64,000 nucleotides of DNA from Stratiolaelaps scimitus (GCA_019614645.1 JABWDB010000001.1:27831501-27895500), one strand, 5' to 3'. Counted from the first letter of the stretch, positions 24,071 through 35,380 are shown. Notes: a model not told the origin generated them from the sequence alone. A program made the numbers and translations.

Positions 24071-24614
24071 CTTTTGCACATTTGCATTTCACGGGTCCGT
24101 CTTATGAATCAATGCCCAAAGGGATACCGTGCACGTTGAATGTTGCCTGAGAGTCAGCCCGAAACATGTACTTATTATTTGGCTTGCGGAGTGGGTACAC
24201 GAATGACTACTAGCGAATGATCGGCCATAGCCTGCACCAACAACGGGCTCATGTTTCAACTCGCTTACGTTGTTCAAGGTCGGCATTTAGCACTGGCCTA
24301 CTTGTATGCCCTACGTATTTATATACCCGCGGTGAAAAGACGAGCTGACGAAGCTGTCCCGGCTAAACATAGAGTGGAACAGCGGTGATTCTAGTCACAT
24401 TAGAGGATAACAATAGAGACTGTCGCCGATCAAGGACAACAAAACAACAAAGCCGAAATCTGATGTGTGCTTACGCTGAGCCTCGAAGTGGATAACGTAC
24501 GCGTTCGCCTCACCCGCCATTCGTTCCTCCTTATTGTGCACATCAATTTCAAGTGTATGGGGAAATTCTGGTAAGGCAGACTGACAGAGCCGGGGCTATT
24601 CGGAGCGAACAGAC

Positions 24615-24637
24615 TTTTTTTTATTTTTTTTTTTTGA
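24615..24637. repeat. poly-T tract, interrupted
   Basis: A T run broken by one A. It reads as A-rich on the minus strand, so it could be the tail of a minus-strand retroposon, but no body is recognisable. Confidence 0.75.
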
Positions 24638-25504
24638 GAGGAGGAAATTTTCTGTTCCGAACAGACTGACCCAACGCTATTGCATATTTGTGCCTTTGTT
24701 GTCTATTTCTCAGTTTCATAACACAGACGACAAAACGAGTTGACGTTGCAGCGCCATAGGCAGGGTGTGCGTGAGAGGTGTTGTTGTCGTGATAATGGAC
24801 TAATAGGGGGCTTTCCCGCTTCGATCGCATGCGACACTCCTGTTCGTTCAGTGTTAGCGCAAATGACACGTGAGAAGGACATGCATAGACACATATTCGG
24901 CGTGTTTTTGTCAGCCGAGGCGTGGAGCACGATCACTCATTCCTGGCCGGGCGGCCAGGCTGTCGTTCGTATAGACGGCGTGCAAATAATTTATCCGCTG
25001 ATCCAGTCTGAGACAGCGTGTGAAAAGCCACAGTGCTAGCAGAGGCTGAGCGGAGCGAGGAGATTTACCATACGGCCCGTAGAAAGGACCGGCTTTCCTG
25101 GCCACGTGGTGGTGCGGAGGAGTGATTTGAAAATAGGGTGAACGCCGGGGGCGGCTTGTCTTCTTCCTACAAGCTTGATAGATCGAACGGGAAGGACGCT
25201 GTAGATGTGGCACGGCTATAGGAACTCGACTTTGACAGCGGCCAGAGCTAACAAGACAAGCGCTTATCATGAAATCGATGTAGGGACCTTTCAACAGAAT
25301 CGCTGGTCTATGAAACAGTGTCATCGTGTTAGACGATTAGGCGTTGACGAGAACGATGACGAAGCACAGTAACAACATGAAACCACCTCGCACGACAGCT
25401 CAGGCAGAGGGTGATCACATGATCCAAATATTGCATGCGTGCTACCGGTGCATATTGAAATGCTCATATGATTGAGTTATGTGGAATATGAATACACACA
25501 TTCT

Positions 25505-25505
<1 letters not shown>

Positions 25506-25551
<46 letters not shown>
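25506..25551. repeat. (CA)n(TA)n microsatellite
   Basis: A short CA repeat grades into about 19 TA units. Confidence 0.95.
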
Positions 25552-25554
<3 letters not shown>

Positions 25555-25904
25555 CCTGGTTGTGTAGTGATCTTTAGGCAAAGCCCAATGATACGGAACA
25601 TAACCGTTTTATTGATTTGGCCTGGAGGTTCCCATATTTTTGTGTTGTTGTAGTTATTAAAAAACTGGAATTGGGAATGTGCGTAATCTTTCCACAACGA
25701 ACCGTTGAATATTCGGCCAGCACAGCACGCACGTTCTGCCTGATCGCACTTACTATCCTTCTTAAAATCGTATCTACCGAATCGAAAATGCGGCTGCGTT
25801 CATGAAGTAACCGCTATCGGACCGTTTAGCTCAAAACAGCTTGTGGACCATCTCTTATTTGCCACGACGCAGGACAACGTTGGTACGTGCACATAGCTTA
25901 TGCG

Positions 25905-25922
25905 CATATATATATATATATA
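25905..25922. repeat. (TA)9 microsatellite
   Basis: A short perfect TA run. Confidence 0.85.
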
Positions 25923-26269
25923 TGGTATTGGAAGTAGTCTGTACGCATCGAATGGGCTGGGCCCACATGTACTGAACGCAACCAAGCAGGTAACGACGGT
26001 ACGGCTTGACAAACCTGCCCGTCTATCTGTTGTGCCAGCGAGCTGGTACATTGAACAGATAGAGCGTACATTGTGTATCGCACATATTAGGTTGATTCGA
26101 GAAGCAAAGAATAGAAGTACGACGGCCGAAAGCTGTGCATCAAAGGATGTCCTGTACGATATGTGAGACGGTATGGCGTACATCGAGAGAGCGAGACGAA
26201 AGTCGCGAACAATTCGCGCACAAGCAGATGCTACTTGAAAAGCTTCCGCCTGTCCTCTGAATGATGAAC

Positions 26270-26274
26270 ACATA
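26270..26274. repeat. target site duplication, left copy (ACATA)
   Basis: ACATA directly precedes the 5' LTR and is repeated at 31285-31289 directly after the 3' LTR. Five base pairs is the usual duplication for BEL/Pao integrases. Confidence 0.95.
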
Positions 26275-26633
26275 TGTGACAAACATAGTTGTCATAGATT
26301 TCCATTTCAAATTAGGCGGCACTGACAAGACGTCAAAATAAAAGTCGGAATGTCAATAGACCGGCGGGTGGCGCCATCTAACGGAATACGTTGCCGTGCA
26401 GTATAAAAACTAGCGACGTTCATGTCGTCCTCCTTCTTTTCTCTTCTCGTGAGATCAGTGAGTTTGCTTTCTCGTGATCCGTGTCCTTTCAACACGGCCC
26501 TGCGGGGATTATCACGGTAGCCTATTCCCTTACACGGCCCTCCCGTCGTCTCGGTCTACTTGACTTCCAACCATACGTAATATCGTGTAGTCATTTAGCT
26601 TAGACTGATTCAGATAGGGATGTGTTCGTAACA
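26275..26633 (+). repeat. 5' LTR of the BEL/Pao element
   Basis: The LTR is 359 bp, begins TGTGAC and ends GTAACA. A TATA box (TATAAAA) is at 26402-26408, so transcription would start near 26430-26440, followed by a pyrimidine-rich stretch. It differs from the 3' LTR only at LTR positions 7, 10 and 16. Confidence 0.97.
26402..26408 (+). promoter_or_regulatory. TATA box in the 5' LTR
   Basis: TATAAAA about 128 bp into the LTR; the same box is at 31053-31059 in the 3' LTR. This is the expected position of a U3 promoter, so the 3' copy could also drive transcription into the right flank. Confidence 0.75.
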
Positions 26634-26635
26634 TT

Positions 26636-26652
26636 TGGTGTCAGAAGTTAAA
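26636..26652 (+). other. putative primer binding site
   Basis: TGGTGTCAGAAGTT begins 2 nt after the LTR. A TGG start matches the complement of a tRNA 3' CCA end, as in other retroelements. I do not assign the primer tRNA. Confidence 0.55.
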
Positions 26653-26840
26653 GGAAGCCCGAATTAGGCTCCTGACGTCATTTGGCGTCATTCCCAAGCG
26701 GGCAACCCAGCCCGACAAGTCACTTCGTGGGCTAGTCAGCCTACGCTACAAGTTTACTCCAGCATACATCATCGCTGATCACCATCTCCCGGTCAGGAGA
26801 TCGAAAACTCAAGTGAGTGTCCCATCCACAAATTCGAAAC

Positions 26841-29800
26841 ATGAACACCACAAGAGAGAACTACAAAGATTCGGCCGAGCTGTCACAGCTAAGAGACAGC
26901 CGACAGAGCTTACGAGCCCGGTTCAACTCACAAAACAATGCATTGCGCAACTTCTCGGGGAGATCTTTCCCTTCGGCGGAGACACTTTCGACGGTCGAAA
27001 GCGTTGGGTCCGAGTTGAACCGCATCGCAGAAGAGTTGCAGAAGGTAGACGCCGAAATCAAAACGAGAGTGGAAAAGGAAAGACCGAAAACACTCTTAAA
27101 GGAAGTGGAGAAACAACAAGTCTTCACCGAGGCAGCACTGCGAGCCAAGCGTCTCGTCGACCAGTTCAAGATGGAGGCGGAAAGAAACGAACGTACCAGG
27201 CAGCTGCCTCCAACAGCGCAGCAATCGTCTGCGGTACCCATAGTTCAAGGTGCCGGGACATCGCAGCAATCGCCAGCGGTACCCATAGTACAAAGCGCTG
27301 GGACAACGCAGCAACAGGAATTTTTCATGATGCAAAAGCTCATGCAAGAATTCATGACAACGCAACTACAGCAGCAGCAGGAGTTCATGCGCAGCGTGAC
27401 GAAGCGTTTGGAAGATCTCACCGTGCATCAGCAACAACAACAACAGCAACGGCTCACACCTCAAGGACAAGTCCAAGCACCAGTCAGCAGTGCGCAACAA
27501 GCACCATATCCACACCCAGCGTCGGGCCCATTCCTACACCCAGCCGTCAACGAGTTCGAGACACTGCATCACAACGAAGGGCCAACACACTCGTCCAGCA
27601 GACTAACAGCGAGTAGTCTATCTATAGACAAACTCCCTAAATTTGCAGGCGACGTGAAGAAATTTAGAGGTTGGTGGCAGCTATTTGAAGTCGCGGTGCA
27701 TAATAATCCAGGGATGCCCGATATAGAAAAATTCTGGAGGCTAAAACAATCGCTAGCCGGACCAGCAGCCGCAGAAATAGAGCACTTAGACTTCACTGCG
27801 GAACTCTACGAAACTGCGACTCAGACCCTACAAGACCGGTTCGCAGATGTCGCGACAGCAGAACGGGCTCACATGCAAGTCATCTCAAGGTTGTGCAGCG
27901 CGAGAGATCTACATCAACCAGCAAAACTAAGTACCTTCATTAATATGTTGGACCAAAACGTAAAAGCATTAGTTGCTCAAGGTGTAGATTATTCAGCACT
28001 TTCGTGTGCCATATCCCCAATGGTTCTTAAGTGCCTGCCGGATGCAATGAAACTAGGATTTGCTTCCTGGAAGCAGACCTTAGTGGACATCAATGGAACT
28101 CAGTTAGAGTTCTTAATCGATTATCTAAAACTACGCAGGGATTGGAACAATGAGTTGGAAATACAGGATAGAAGAGTAGACAGTTTTGAACGTAGCAGAC
28201 ATAACCAACCGTTGAATATTGCATCAGTAGGTAGGAATAACTTTAATAGGCGTGCCTCACCTGTTGCAGTAGGTAACCAAAACAGGTTCAAAGAAACACA
28301 CGCGAGCAGCAAACAGAGCGCAAATAACTACGCTTTCGGTACAGTCACCGCCAACGGCGACCTAACGTGTTTATTTTGTGAGCAGACACACAACAGCAAA
28401 AATTGCAAACACAACTTGTCGCTCGCTCAACGCAAACAAATATTAGCAGAAAAAAGGGTGTGCTTCAGATGTCTGCAATTCAATCACACTGCAGACAAGT
28501 GTAGGAATACCAAGATCAATTGCGAACATTGTCGAGGGAAACACTTCCCGATAATGTGTCCCAAACTAAATAACGAATCAGTAAACGTGAACTCGTATCA
28601 ATCACTATGCCAACCTCCGGCACCCAACACACAGTCACCAACACCTTGGAACAACAGCACAACTACCAGCCAGTTGTTAATGACGGGTTACGCGTGGATT
28701 TGTGCAAACAACAATCGCATCCTCTGTCGTATACTACTGGATCCCGGTTCACAGAGATCATTCGTATCTAATGGTCTTCTGAAGAAGTTAGGGGCCTCTC
28801 CACAAGGTTCACGAGCAGTGGTCACCTACACAATCGGAGGGCAAGTCTCCAGATCACAGGAATGTGGTTTGTTCCACTTAAAGTTGGGAAGTCAGTTCAC
28901 TCCGCACGACCACACTGCCTTCATTGGCTTAGGTCTCCCAGAGATCACAAAAGGCTCTCTGCCCTCGGTCGTGTCCACCCACGGCCTTTTCCCCATAGCC
29001 GATCACGTAGATCAATGCACCACTACTAACATAGAGGTTCTCCTGGGCACTGATGTCCTACCTCGCATTATGCTGAATAACGTTCGAGTTTTCGACAACA
29101 TTGTCGCCACTCAGACGAAGCTCGGATGGTTTTTCTATGGCACAGATGAATCAGTCGTCGAAACCGACACACACTCGATCCTTTGCGTGCTAAACGTTAT
29201 CGACCTTCCACTCCTTAACAACACAATCGCAGACGACACAAACAACACGGTGTACCTAACAACCCTTTCAGTTGACACGGAATCACAGGACACAGTGGCA
29301 GATGTCACTACAACAGCTGACAGTTCTGCCCAAAACAAAGACGAGTCGTTTGAGGACTTAAAGTTTCTTTGGGAAGTCGAACAAATCGGTATAGAGGAAC
29401 CACAAGAAACCTCTGACTCACACATAAATGCAGAACTGAAGCAATTTTTCAAAGAGTCAATACGTCAAGAAGCGAACGGTAGATACACAATCTCGTTACC
29501 CTTTAAGCCTGATATCTCAGGCCTCAGTAACAATTCTAACGTCGCGCTCTCGCGTCTTCAATGGCTGATAAAGACAGCAAAGAAAGATGTATCGCTATTA
29601 GCAGCGATTGACGACGAAATCGCCAATTCCCTAGCAGCAGGGCACGCTGAACCAGCGATCCCTAGAAGAGGGGACCAGCCAGCGTATTATCTCCCAATAC
29701 TGGCGGTTTCTAAGATAGCTGCCACAACGAAAAAATTAAAGGTACGAGTAGTGAAGGACGCAGGCGCCCGTAAGAAAAATGAGGCTGCACTTAACGATGT

Positions 29801-30851
29801 CTTATATCAAGGCCCAAATTTACTCCCAGATATAGTAAAGGTTCTTTTGCATTTTAGGAAATACGCCATAGCAATAACAGCAGACATAGAAAATGCATTC
29901 CATCAATTTAAAATAAACCCCGAACACCGCACATATCTTCGGTTTTTCTGGCCGCTACACATTTCAAAAAATCCAGATGCTCCTATTAAAGAATTTTGGG
30001 CGACAGTATTAGATTTCGGCCTGATCTGTAGCCCTTGGTTGCACTGCGAAGGAATAAAGTATCACCTAGACCAACAACAAAAACTTTATCCCAAATATAA
30101 ACACTTCATCTCGGAACTCTCAGACACTTTCTATATGGACGACTTAGCGTTTGGAGCGACATCGGAGGATGAAGCTTTAAATAAATTTAAGCTAGTCACA
30201 AAAATATTTAATGCTGGCCATTTTCCCTTAAAAAAATGGGCCACGAACTCAAAGCGTTTAGGAGAATTGATTATGACTAACACATCGAATGACACTAAAG
30301 TTGTCGTGGAAGACGAGATGCACAAATTCTTGGGCGTTAAGTGGAATTCACTTACCGACTCTCTCGGCGTTCATTTAGAAAATGCCATACAAACACTGAA
30401 ACAGAACACACCGTCGAAACGATTACTGCTCAAAGGCATGGCCAGAATTTTCGATCCACTTGGTATACTATCACCAATCACAATACGAGCAAAAATGCTA
30501 CTGCAGATGCTCTGGAAAAAAAAACGTGGTTGGGACGACACATTGTCAGTCAGCGAGTTAGACGAATTCAAAACAATTCTGACCGCACTACACGCGCACG
30601 TAGACACTACCATCGCACGTGCACTAAACATAAACAATAACAAAGATAGCATCAGAAACGAATTGCATGTATTCTGCGATGCAAGTTTCAATGCATACGG
30701 AGTCGTTATATACTTGAGACATCGGTGCGCGTCATCTCGACGCACGGGGGGGGAGAGATCGGATCTGAGACAACGATCCTGTGTTATACGGTTTCCCTCA
30801 GGCCAAACATACAAAAGACCCATTCATCTACTGTACCGCTTAGAACAATAA
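26841..30851 (+). CDS. BEL/Pao Gag-Pol polyprotein, truncated in RNase H, no integrase
   Basis: I chose ATG 26841 because the frame's upstream part opens only with GTG; this gives 1,336 residues. Domains in order (residues from this ATG): coiled-coil-prone N-terminus and Gln-rich segment (160-205); a DUF1759-type gag domain from about 262 (LPKFAGDVKKFRGWWQ); three CCHC-like zinc knuckles (C510-C522, C541-C554, C561-C573); a DUF1758-type aspartic protease whose active site reads DPG (634-636; codons from 28740) where D(S/T)G is expected; reverse transcriptase with ADIENAF (Asp 1015) and YMDD (1098-1101); the Pao A17-type region FDPLGILSP (about 1204-1212). RNase H begins with HVFCDAS (Asp 1280) and is lost after about residue 1293. 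The tail has no homology I recognise. The polymerase motifs look intact, but the protease is probably inactive and integrase is missing, so autonomous movement is unlikely. The single frame is otherwise free of stops. Confidence 0.95.
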   Translation: MNTTRENYKDSAELSQLRDSRQSLRARFNSQNNALRNFSGRSFPSAETLSTVESVGSELNRIAEELQKVDAEIKTRVEKERPKTLLKEVEKQQVFTEAALRAKRLVDQFKMEAERNERTRQLPPTAQQSSAVPIVQGAGTSQQSPAVPIVQSAGTTQQQEFFMMQKLMQEFMTTQLQQQQEFMRSVTKRLEDLTVHQQQQQQQRLTPQGQVQAPVSSAQQAPYPHPASGPFLHPAVNEFETLHHNEGPTHSSSRLTASSLSIDKLPKFAGDVKKFRGWWQLFEVAVHNNPGMPDIEKFWRLKQSLAGPAAAEIEHLDFTAELYETATQTLQDRFADVATAERAHMQVISRLCSARDLHQPAKLSTFINMLDQNVKALVAQGVDYSALSCAISPMVLKCLPDAMKLGFASWKQTLVDINGTQLEFLIDYLKLRRDWNNELEIQDRRVDSFERSRHNQPLNIASVGRNNFNRRASPVAVGNQNRFKETHASSKQSANNYAFGTVTANGDLTCLFCEQTHNSKNCKHNLSLAQRKQILAEKRVCFRCLQFNHTADKCRNTKINCEHCRGKHFPIMCPKLNNESVNVNSYQSLCQPPAPNTQSPTPWNNSTTTSQLLMTGYAWICANNNRILCRILLDPGSQRSFVSNGLLKKLGASPQGSRAVVTYTIGGQVSRSQECGLFHLKLGSQFTPHDHTAFIGLGLPEITKGSLPSVVSTHGLFPIADHVDQCTTTNIEVLLGTDVLPRIMLNNVRVFDNIVATQTKLGWFFYGTDESVVETDTHSILCVLNVIDLPLLNNTIADDTNNTVYLTTLSVDTESQDTVADVTTTADSSAQNKDESFEDLKFLWEVEQIGIEEPQETSDSHINAELKQFFKESIRQEANGRYTISLPFKPDISGLSNNSNVALSRLQWLIKTAKKDVSLLAAIDDEIANSLAAGHAEPAIPRRGDQPAYYLPILAVSKIAATTKKLKVRVVKDAGARKKNEAALNDVLYQGPNLLPDIVKVLLHFRKYAIAITADIENAFHQFKINPEHRTYLRFFWPLHISKNPDAPIKEFWATVLDFGLICSPWLHCEGIKYHLDQQQKLYPKYKHFISELSDTFYMDDLAFGATSEDEALNKFKLVTKIFNAGHFPLKKWATNSKRLGELIMTNTSNDTKVVVEDEMHKFLGVKWNSLTDSLGVHLENAIQTLKQNTPSKRLLLKGMARIFDPLGILSPITIRAKMLLQMLWKKKRGWDDTLSVSELDEFKTILTALHAHVDTTIARALNINNNKDSIRNELHVFCDASFNAYGVVIYLRHRCASSRRTGGERSDLRQRSCVIRFPSGQTYKRPIHLLYRLEQ

Positions 30852-30918
30852 ATTATGAATGTACGTAGAAAAATAAATCAACAACGATGACTTAGATAGA
30901 AACGCGAACCCGCGTTTG

Positions 30919-30925
30919 CGGGGAG
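30919..30925 (+). other. putative polypurine tract
   Basis: GCGGGGAG sits directly against the 3' LTR, where plus-strand DNA synthesis starts. A small hairpin, AACGCG-AACC-CGCGTT (30901-30916), lies just upstream. Confidence 0.5.
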
Positions 30926-31284
30926 TGTGACGAATATAGTCGTCATAGATTTCCATTTCAAATTAGGCGGCACTGACAAGACGTCAAAATAAAAGTCGGA
31001 ATGTCAATAGACCGGCGGGTGGCGCCATCTAACGGAATACGTTGCCGTGCAGTATAAAAACTAGCGACGTTCATGTCGTCCTCCTTCTTTTCTCTTCTCG
31101 TGAGATCAGTGAGTTTGCTTTCTCGTGATCCGTGTCCTTTCAACACGGCCCTGCGGGGATTATCACGGTAGCCTATTCCCTTACACGGCCCTCCCGTCGT
31201 CTCGGTCTACTTGACTTCCAACCATACGTAATATCGTGTAGTCATTTAGCTTAGACTGATTCAGATAGGGATGTGTTCGTAACA
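30926..31284 (+). repeat. 3' LTR of the BEL/Pao element
   Basis: The LTR is 359 bp, from TGTGAC to GTAACA. It is identical to the 5' LTR by eye except G, T and C at positions 7, 10 and 16, where the 5' LTR has A, C and T. Confidence 0.97.
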
Positions 31285-31289
31285 ACATA
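31285..31289. repeat. target site duplication, right copy (ACATA)
   Basis: An exact copy of 26270-26274. Confidence 0.95.
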
Positions 31290-34200
31290 TTGATTCATCT
31301 CGATCAACCCTGACCTATCCACCATTGCAACGGTGTATGTGTATGTTTTAATATCGTGGATAATGCCGTATAACTGGACGAGTTAGCTAGCCGTGTCGTA
31401 GAGAATTACAGCAACAATGCATTTTCTCGGTAGACTAGACAAATCGCCATATGCGATTCCTCGAAACGGTAATTAATCGCGCATGACGTGCGAATTAAAG
31501 CATACTCATGAAATTAGATCAGAGTAAATCTCCAGGGGATCAGCCGTTCCATGCATGGTGGCTATTTCGAGTTCAATTAGCTAACGTGTGTGACTTCATG
31601 TTGTCGGAGGTTGATGTGATTCACTGCGAGTGCCAAAGATGTCTGATGCCGCAATTTTGTGCAACGGAACGCGACGCCGATAATAAAATGTTTACTTTAA
31701 AATCCGATATACCCATCCCTATTCGTGTCTATGGCCATAGATATAAGTATTTGGCCATAGCCGTAGGTATTTGATATATTAAAAACGGCCATATTTAAAA
31801 TCTAACTATGTGCTCAGTAATTCTTCGATAGCAGGCTGTGGACTCGTATTAATATCATCATAAGCCTGCAACAACAGTTCGCGTATGTGTCTATTGTAAG
31901 GCTGGATCGGGAGCGTCTCATTTCAAATCTTCCGCAGGCATCTTGCAGGTAGCTTTCCTTGTCAGAGTAGTCAACGGAAGGCAGTCATTGAGGTCAAGTC
32001 CTGTTTCTTCGGAGGACCGGCATGAGACATAGCGAGACTACGTCAGAACTAGAACACCCATGAACTACACAGCAGCTTCCGTAAAGAAAACACGCGTACA
32101 TATTGTTTGACCAGACGACCTCGTAAACAAACACTCATTGCAGGACACGAGCACCGGTACCGAAGCCAACAGCTGGGTGTTGCATACTGCTCCGTGCTGG
32201 TAGTGGTCGGTGCCAGGAATAGTAGTGGTCCTATTTAACGCGTCGCTCATCTCTACTCTGGCGGGAATTCTAATATCCATGTGGACGGGTGCCATACTTC
32301 ATGGCACTGCAAAAGAACTAGAACACAGAGCGGGGGCTCATACCGTCCGCGCCCACTCCCATAACTCCTCACACTGATTTATGGCTAGATAGTACCGTAG
32401 GGTGCTATGGACGTGTACGATGGGGAGACCTTCGTGCATACAAACTTTGGCCAGTGAGCGGTCTGCTTGCTGCCTGTTTAGTGAGTCTCGTGGCTGCCAT
32501 TTCGGTCCTGCTTGCTGGAACACTCCTAGATCTCTAGGCCACAACAAGCAAGCGTTTCCGGAGAAGGGAGGCGGGCCATGCCAACCGCTCTCTACAGCTG
32601 CGTCTGTCGTCTCGTAGCCAAGCGTCACACGGAGTGTAAGCCACCGTCATCACTTGAACGGCCGTTCTCAGCAGAGATATAGATATTGCTAGCCACTGCG
32701 GCAGGAAATGGCGGAGAACGTCTACATGATCTTCGTCGATCTTGCCCGTCGATACAACACGCAATGGATCCTGACTCGGTCATTGCTATTCGGCTAAATC
32801 GATGACGGTCTGGCGGACAGCTGGGCCTCAGCTGTCCCAAATAGCATTTCTGCTTATTTACCTGGCTGTTTTTAACTACACCAGCAAGCTAGCGAATAAC
32901 GGTAACTGGCACATAGTACATATATTAGAATAGCTATCATAGGTGATATAATAATAATCATTGTATGCAGAAGCAACTTGTTTTTTGTCTAGTTTTTGCT
33001 GAGTACCTCGTCTGGAAGACCTCGGCCTTCGACCTCATTCTAATGAACTGTTTTTCTGCGCTAACGTGCCTCTAGACGCAATATGATATGACACACGCGT
33101 GTGCTGCTCAAACAAGTGCGATTCACTCCCGGGAGAGAGAGCTCACGAAGAGCGTATCGCATAGGGCATCTGCATGGGGTTAGTTTTTCGCTTTGTTGCA
33201 GGGGAAGCTCCAACGCAACCTATTTACGCATCTGAGGGATAAGAGAGCACAGCAGAGGTGCATACTGATGGGAGGTTGTGTGCGTGCCTACGGCCCGTTG
33301 ATGTACGCAAAACGCTACGTGCATACGTAACCAGGGTGGGAATGAATGCGGTGATCTACTTGCTGATAGCTCGTCTTTGATAAAGCGAACAGTGGCCACC
33401 TCTGGCCACGCCCTGATCACTAGGTTGGTGTTGGGACATTGACGTTTGAAGCCAGTTCGGAACTTCATCCCCGAGAACAGAAACGCCTTACGTGCTTTTC
33501 AATAAGGGTAAATACGAGGGCGAGCTTTACCGATGGTAGATGGTAACGTAAGCCTGCCATTATTATTCGGAATCGTATAATTTACAATTGGAAATCGTTC
33601 GTAATATCTATCGAATGTATTCATTCCACTTTTAGACCTGAGAAATATTTAGGGCCCTATTGCTTTAATAATAGAGCCCCGAAGCATATGATAAAAGATA
33701 AACACAGAGACTTATCTTAAAATTTCGTTCTGTCCCCATTTGGTAAGGTAACTCCATACCAGTTTAATTCGTAGTGGTACTGTAGTTCGATTCTGATTAG
33801 AAAAGCGACATTTAGCCCGTTATGGTCCATGATCGACATAATTTTTTGAATAATGTGTCTGCATTAGGAGGAATGGCTCGAAATATTTTTGTGCTGAGGC
33901 TGAAACCTGTGATCACCGATAACTCGCTAAACGCTAATCATTGGCAACGGTGGAGACCAATTAGAATTGATTATGAGCGAGCACGTACAATGATATGCAT
34001 GCTGCCATTGAACTGCAGTAACAGAGGGCTGAGCAGATATTACTTCTAGGGGTTCGACTAATTTAGACAAGTTCACTGAGCACCAGCTGGCTGTCACACG
34101 TTAACAAGCTGGTAAACTAGCGTACACCGCGATAGTACGCTGTGATCTTCAATCGTTTTATACAGCATTGTTTAGTTGGGTGTAGTAAGTTTAAATATAA

Positions 34201-35325
34201 TAGCATTTAATAGCAATAATAGTATGCGTTGCAAATAGAATTTTGGAGCGAGCAGGTGGCCGTATCCAAAAAAATGAGCTCCTGCTAGTCTCGATCTATA
34301 TATATGCTCAACGAAAGATACCATAACAGCAATCAAGAAATATTCAATTCATTTACATGCTTGTAAATGCACATGTGTGGAATAGGTCAAATTTCTAAAT
34401 AGTAGAGTACATGTGGTATTCTTTATTTTGCTTTTGCAATATCAGTCCCTGCAAAAATCCGTAAGCTTGAGTTCAGCCGCTAGTCTGAGCAACGCTTAAA
34501 TAATATACATATATATATATATATATAGAGCTGGGTTGTAATCGAGAAACTACACATTAAAGCCATCCTCGTCATTTTTGTAGCGAATCAGGCGCAACAA
34601 CATGAAAGTAATGGACAGATCACGTTTATCGAACAACATTCGGACACGGAGCGGGAGTACACCGCTGTCATGGATACGGAGTTGGGAAATTTTTGTACCT
34701 ATTCGAATCCAAAGCAATTTCTTGGTCTGTTTCTTCTTCCGTGTAAGCGGCTTGGGGTCACTCGCTGGCGTTTCGGCAGTAACTTCATGTCAGGTACTCT
34801 ATGCATATGCACGTCCGGCCAGTTATCCAACCGACAAAACATGTTTTGTGCACTTATGCATGCAGGTACATGCATATGCAAGTGTTAACGCTCCACTCGA
34901 CCAGAATCTGTTCTAGTCGCTGACCACGTCTCATGTCTGCGTTCTCCGCCTGTCTTTAACTGTTATCAATGAGGCTTTGAACTATTATAGCTTGTGTGTC
35001 AATGGACTCGTTATTGCTGTGTGCCTTTTTCCCATTAAGTATTTCTCGTTTTTAACCCGTATGACATATTGTGTACTAGTGTCACAAGGAGTGTTCACGC
35101 TAATGTCACAAGGAGAGTCAGTAAGGAGTTTAGTTAGATTACGGAAGAACCAATAATTTAGCAATGACGATTTAACTCTTCGTAGGTCTGTGTACATTAG
35201 GATAAACGTTCAGATCGAAGTACACCACTACGTTTAACTTGTTCAGGAATAGTTGGTAATAAGAGGTAATACGTCGTACGAATCTGCAATGTGTAACCAA
35301 TAGTGGTATATATTAATTTGACCAA
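31290..35325. other. gene-free stretch
   Basis: No recognisable gene or transposon. It contains a short TA repeat at 34508-34527. Open frames are all under about 105 codons and lack motifs. Confidence 0.55.
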
Positions 35326-35328
35326 AAT

Positions 35329-35355
35329 TGCGACAAAACATATTTTTATCCCCAA
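35329..35355 (-). repeat. isolated mariner end (family of mariner 3)
   Basis: Read on the minus strand it starts TTGGGG and ends AAATATGTTTTGTCGC. The left end of mariner 3 at 36477-36502 is the same apart from a few central bases. It is followed by TA at 35356-35357. It would be the right end of an element lying to its left, but no transposase or matching left end is visible there, so it is a solo end or a small non-autonomous relic. Confidence 0.75.
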
Positions 35356-35380
35356 TATATATATACATCTCTCTCTGTCT

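Larger units (their letters stand above)
24080..26260. other. gene-free stretch
   Basis: This holds a T-rich run and two TA/CA microsatellites but no recognisable gene. The open frames at 24911-25324 and 25800-26282 (minus) show no family signature, and the latter crosses a TA repeat. Confidence 0.55.
26275..31284 (+). mobile_element. BEL/Pao LTR retrotransposon, 5,010 bp, integrase-less
   Basis: The element has two 359-bp LTRs bounded by TG...CA, a 5-bp target duplication, a probable primer binding site, one gag-pol frame and a short purine-rich tract before the 3' LTR. Autonomous BEL/Pao elements are usually about 6-7 kb and encode RNase H and integrase after reverse transcriptase. Here the frame stops just inside RNase H, and only about 75 bp separate the stop codon from the 3' LTR. 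The LTRs differ at 3 of 359 positions and the target duplication is perfect, so insertion was recent in evolutionary terms. Such a copy must have used integrase supplied in trans, unless the deletion happened after insertion. Confidence 0.97.

Noticed and set aside
26307..26495. 62-codon minus-strand frame, with an identical copy at 30958-31146
   Set aside because: The identity is only because both lie in the LTRs; it is a shadow frame, not a duplicated gene.
26813..27616. 267-codon frame at the start of the BEL/Pao gag
   Set aside because: It overlaps the gag-pol frame and reflects its Gln/Ala-rich codons; no ATG start and no domain.
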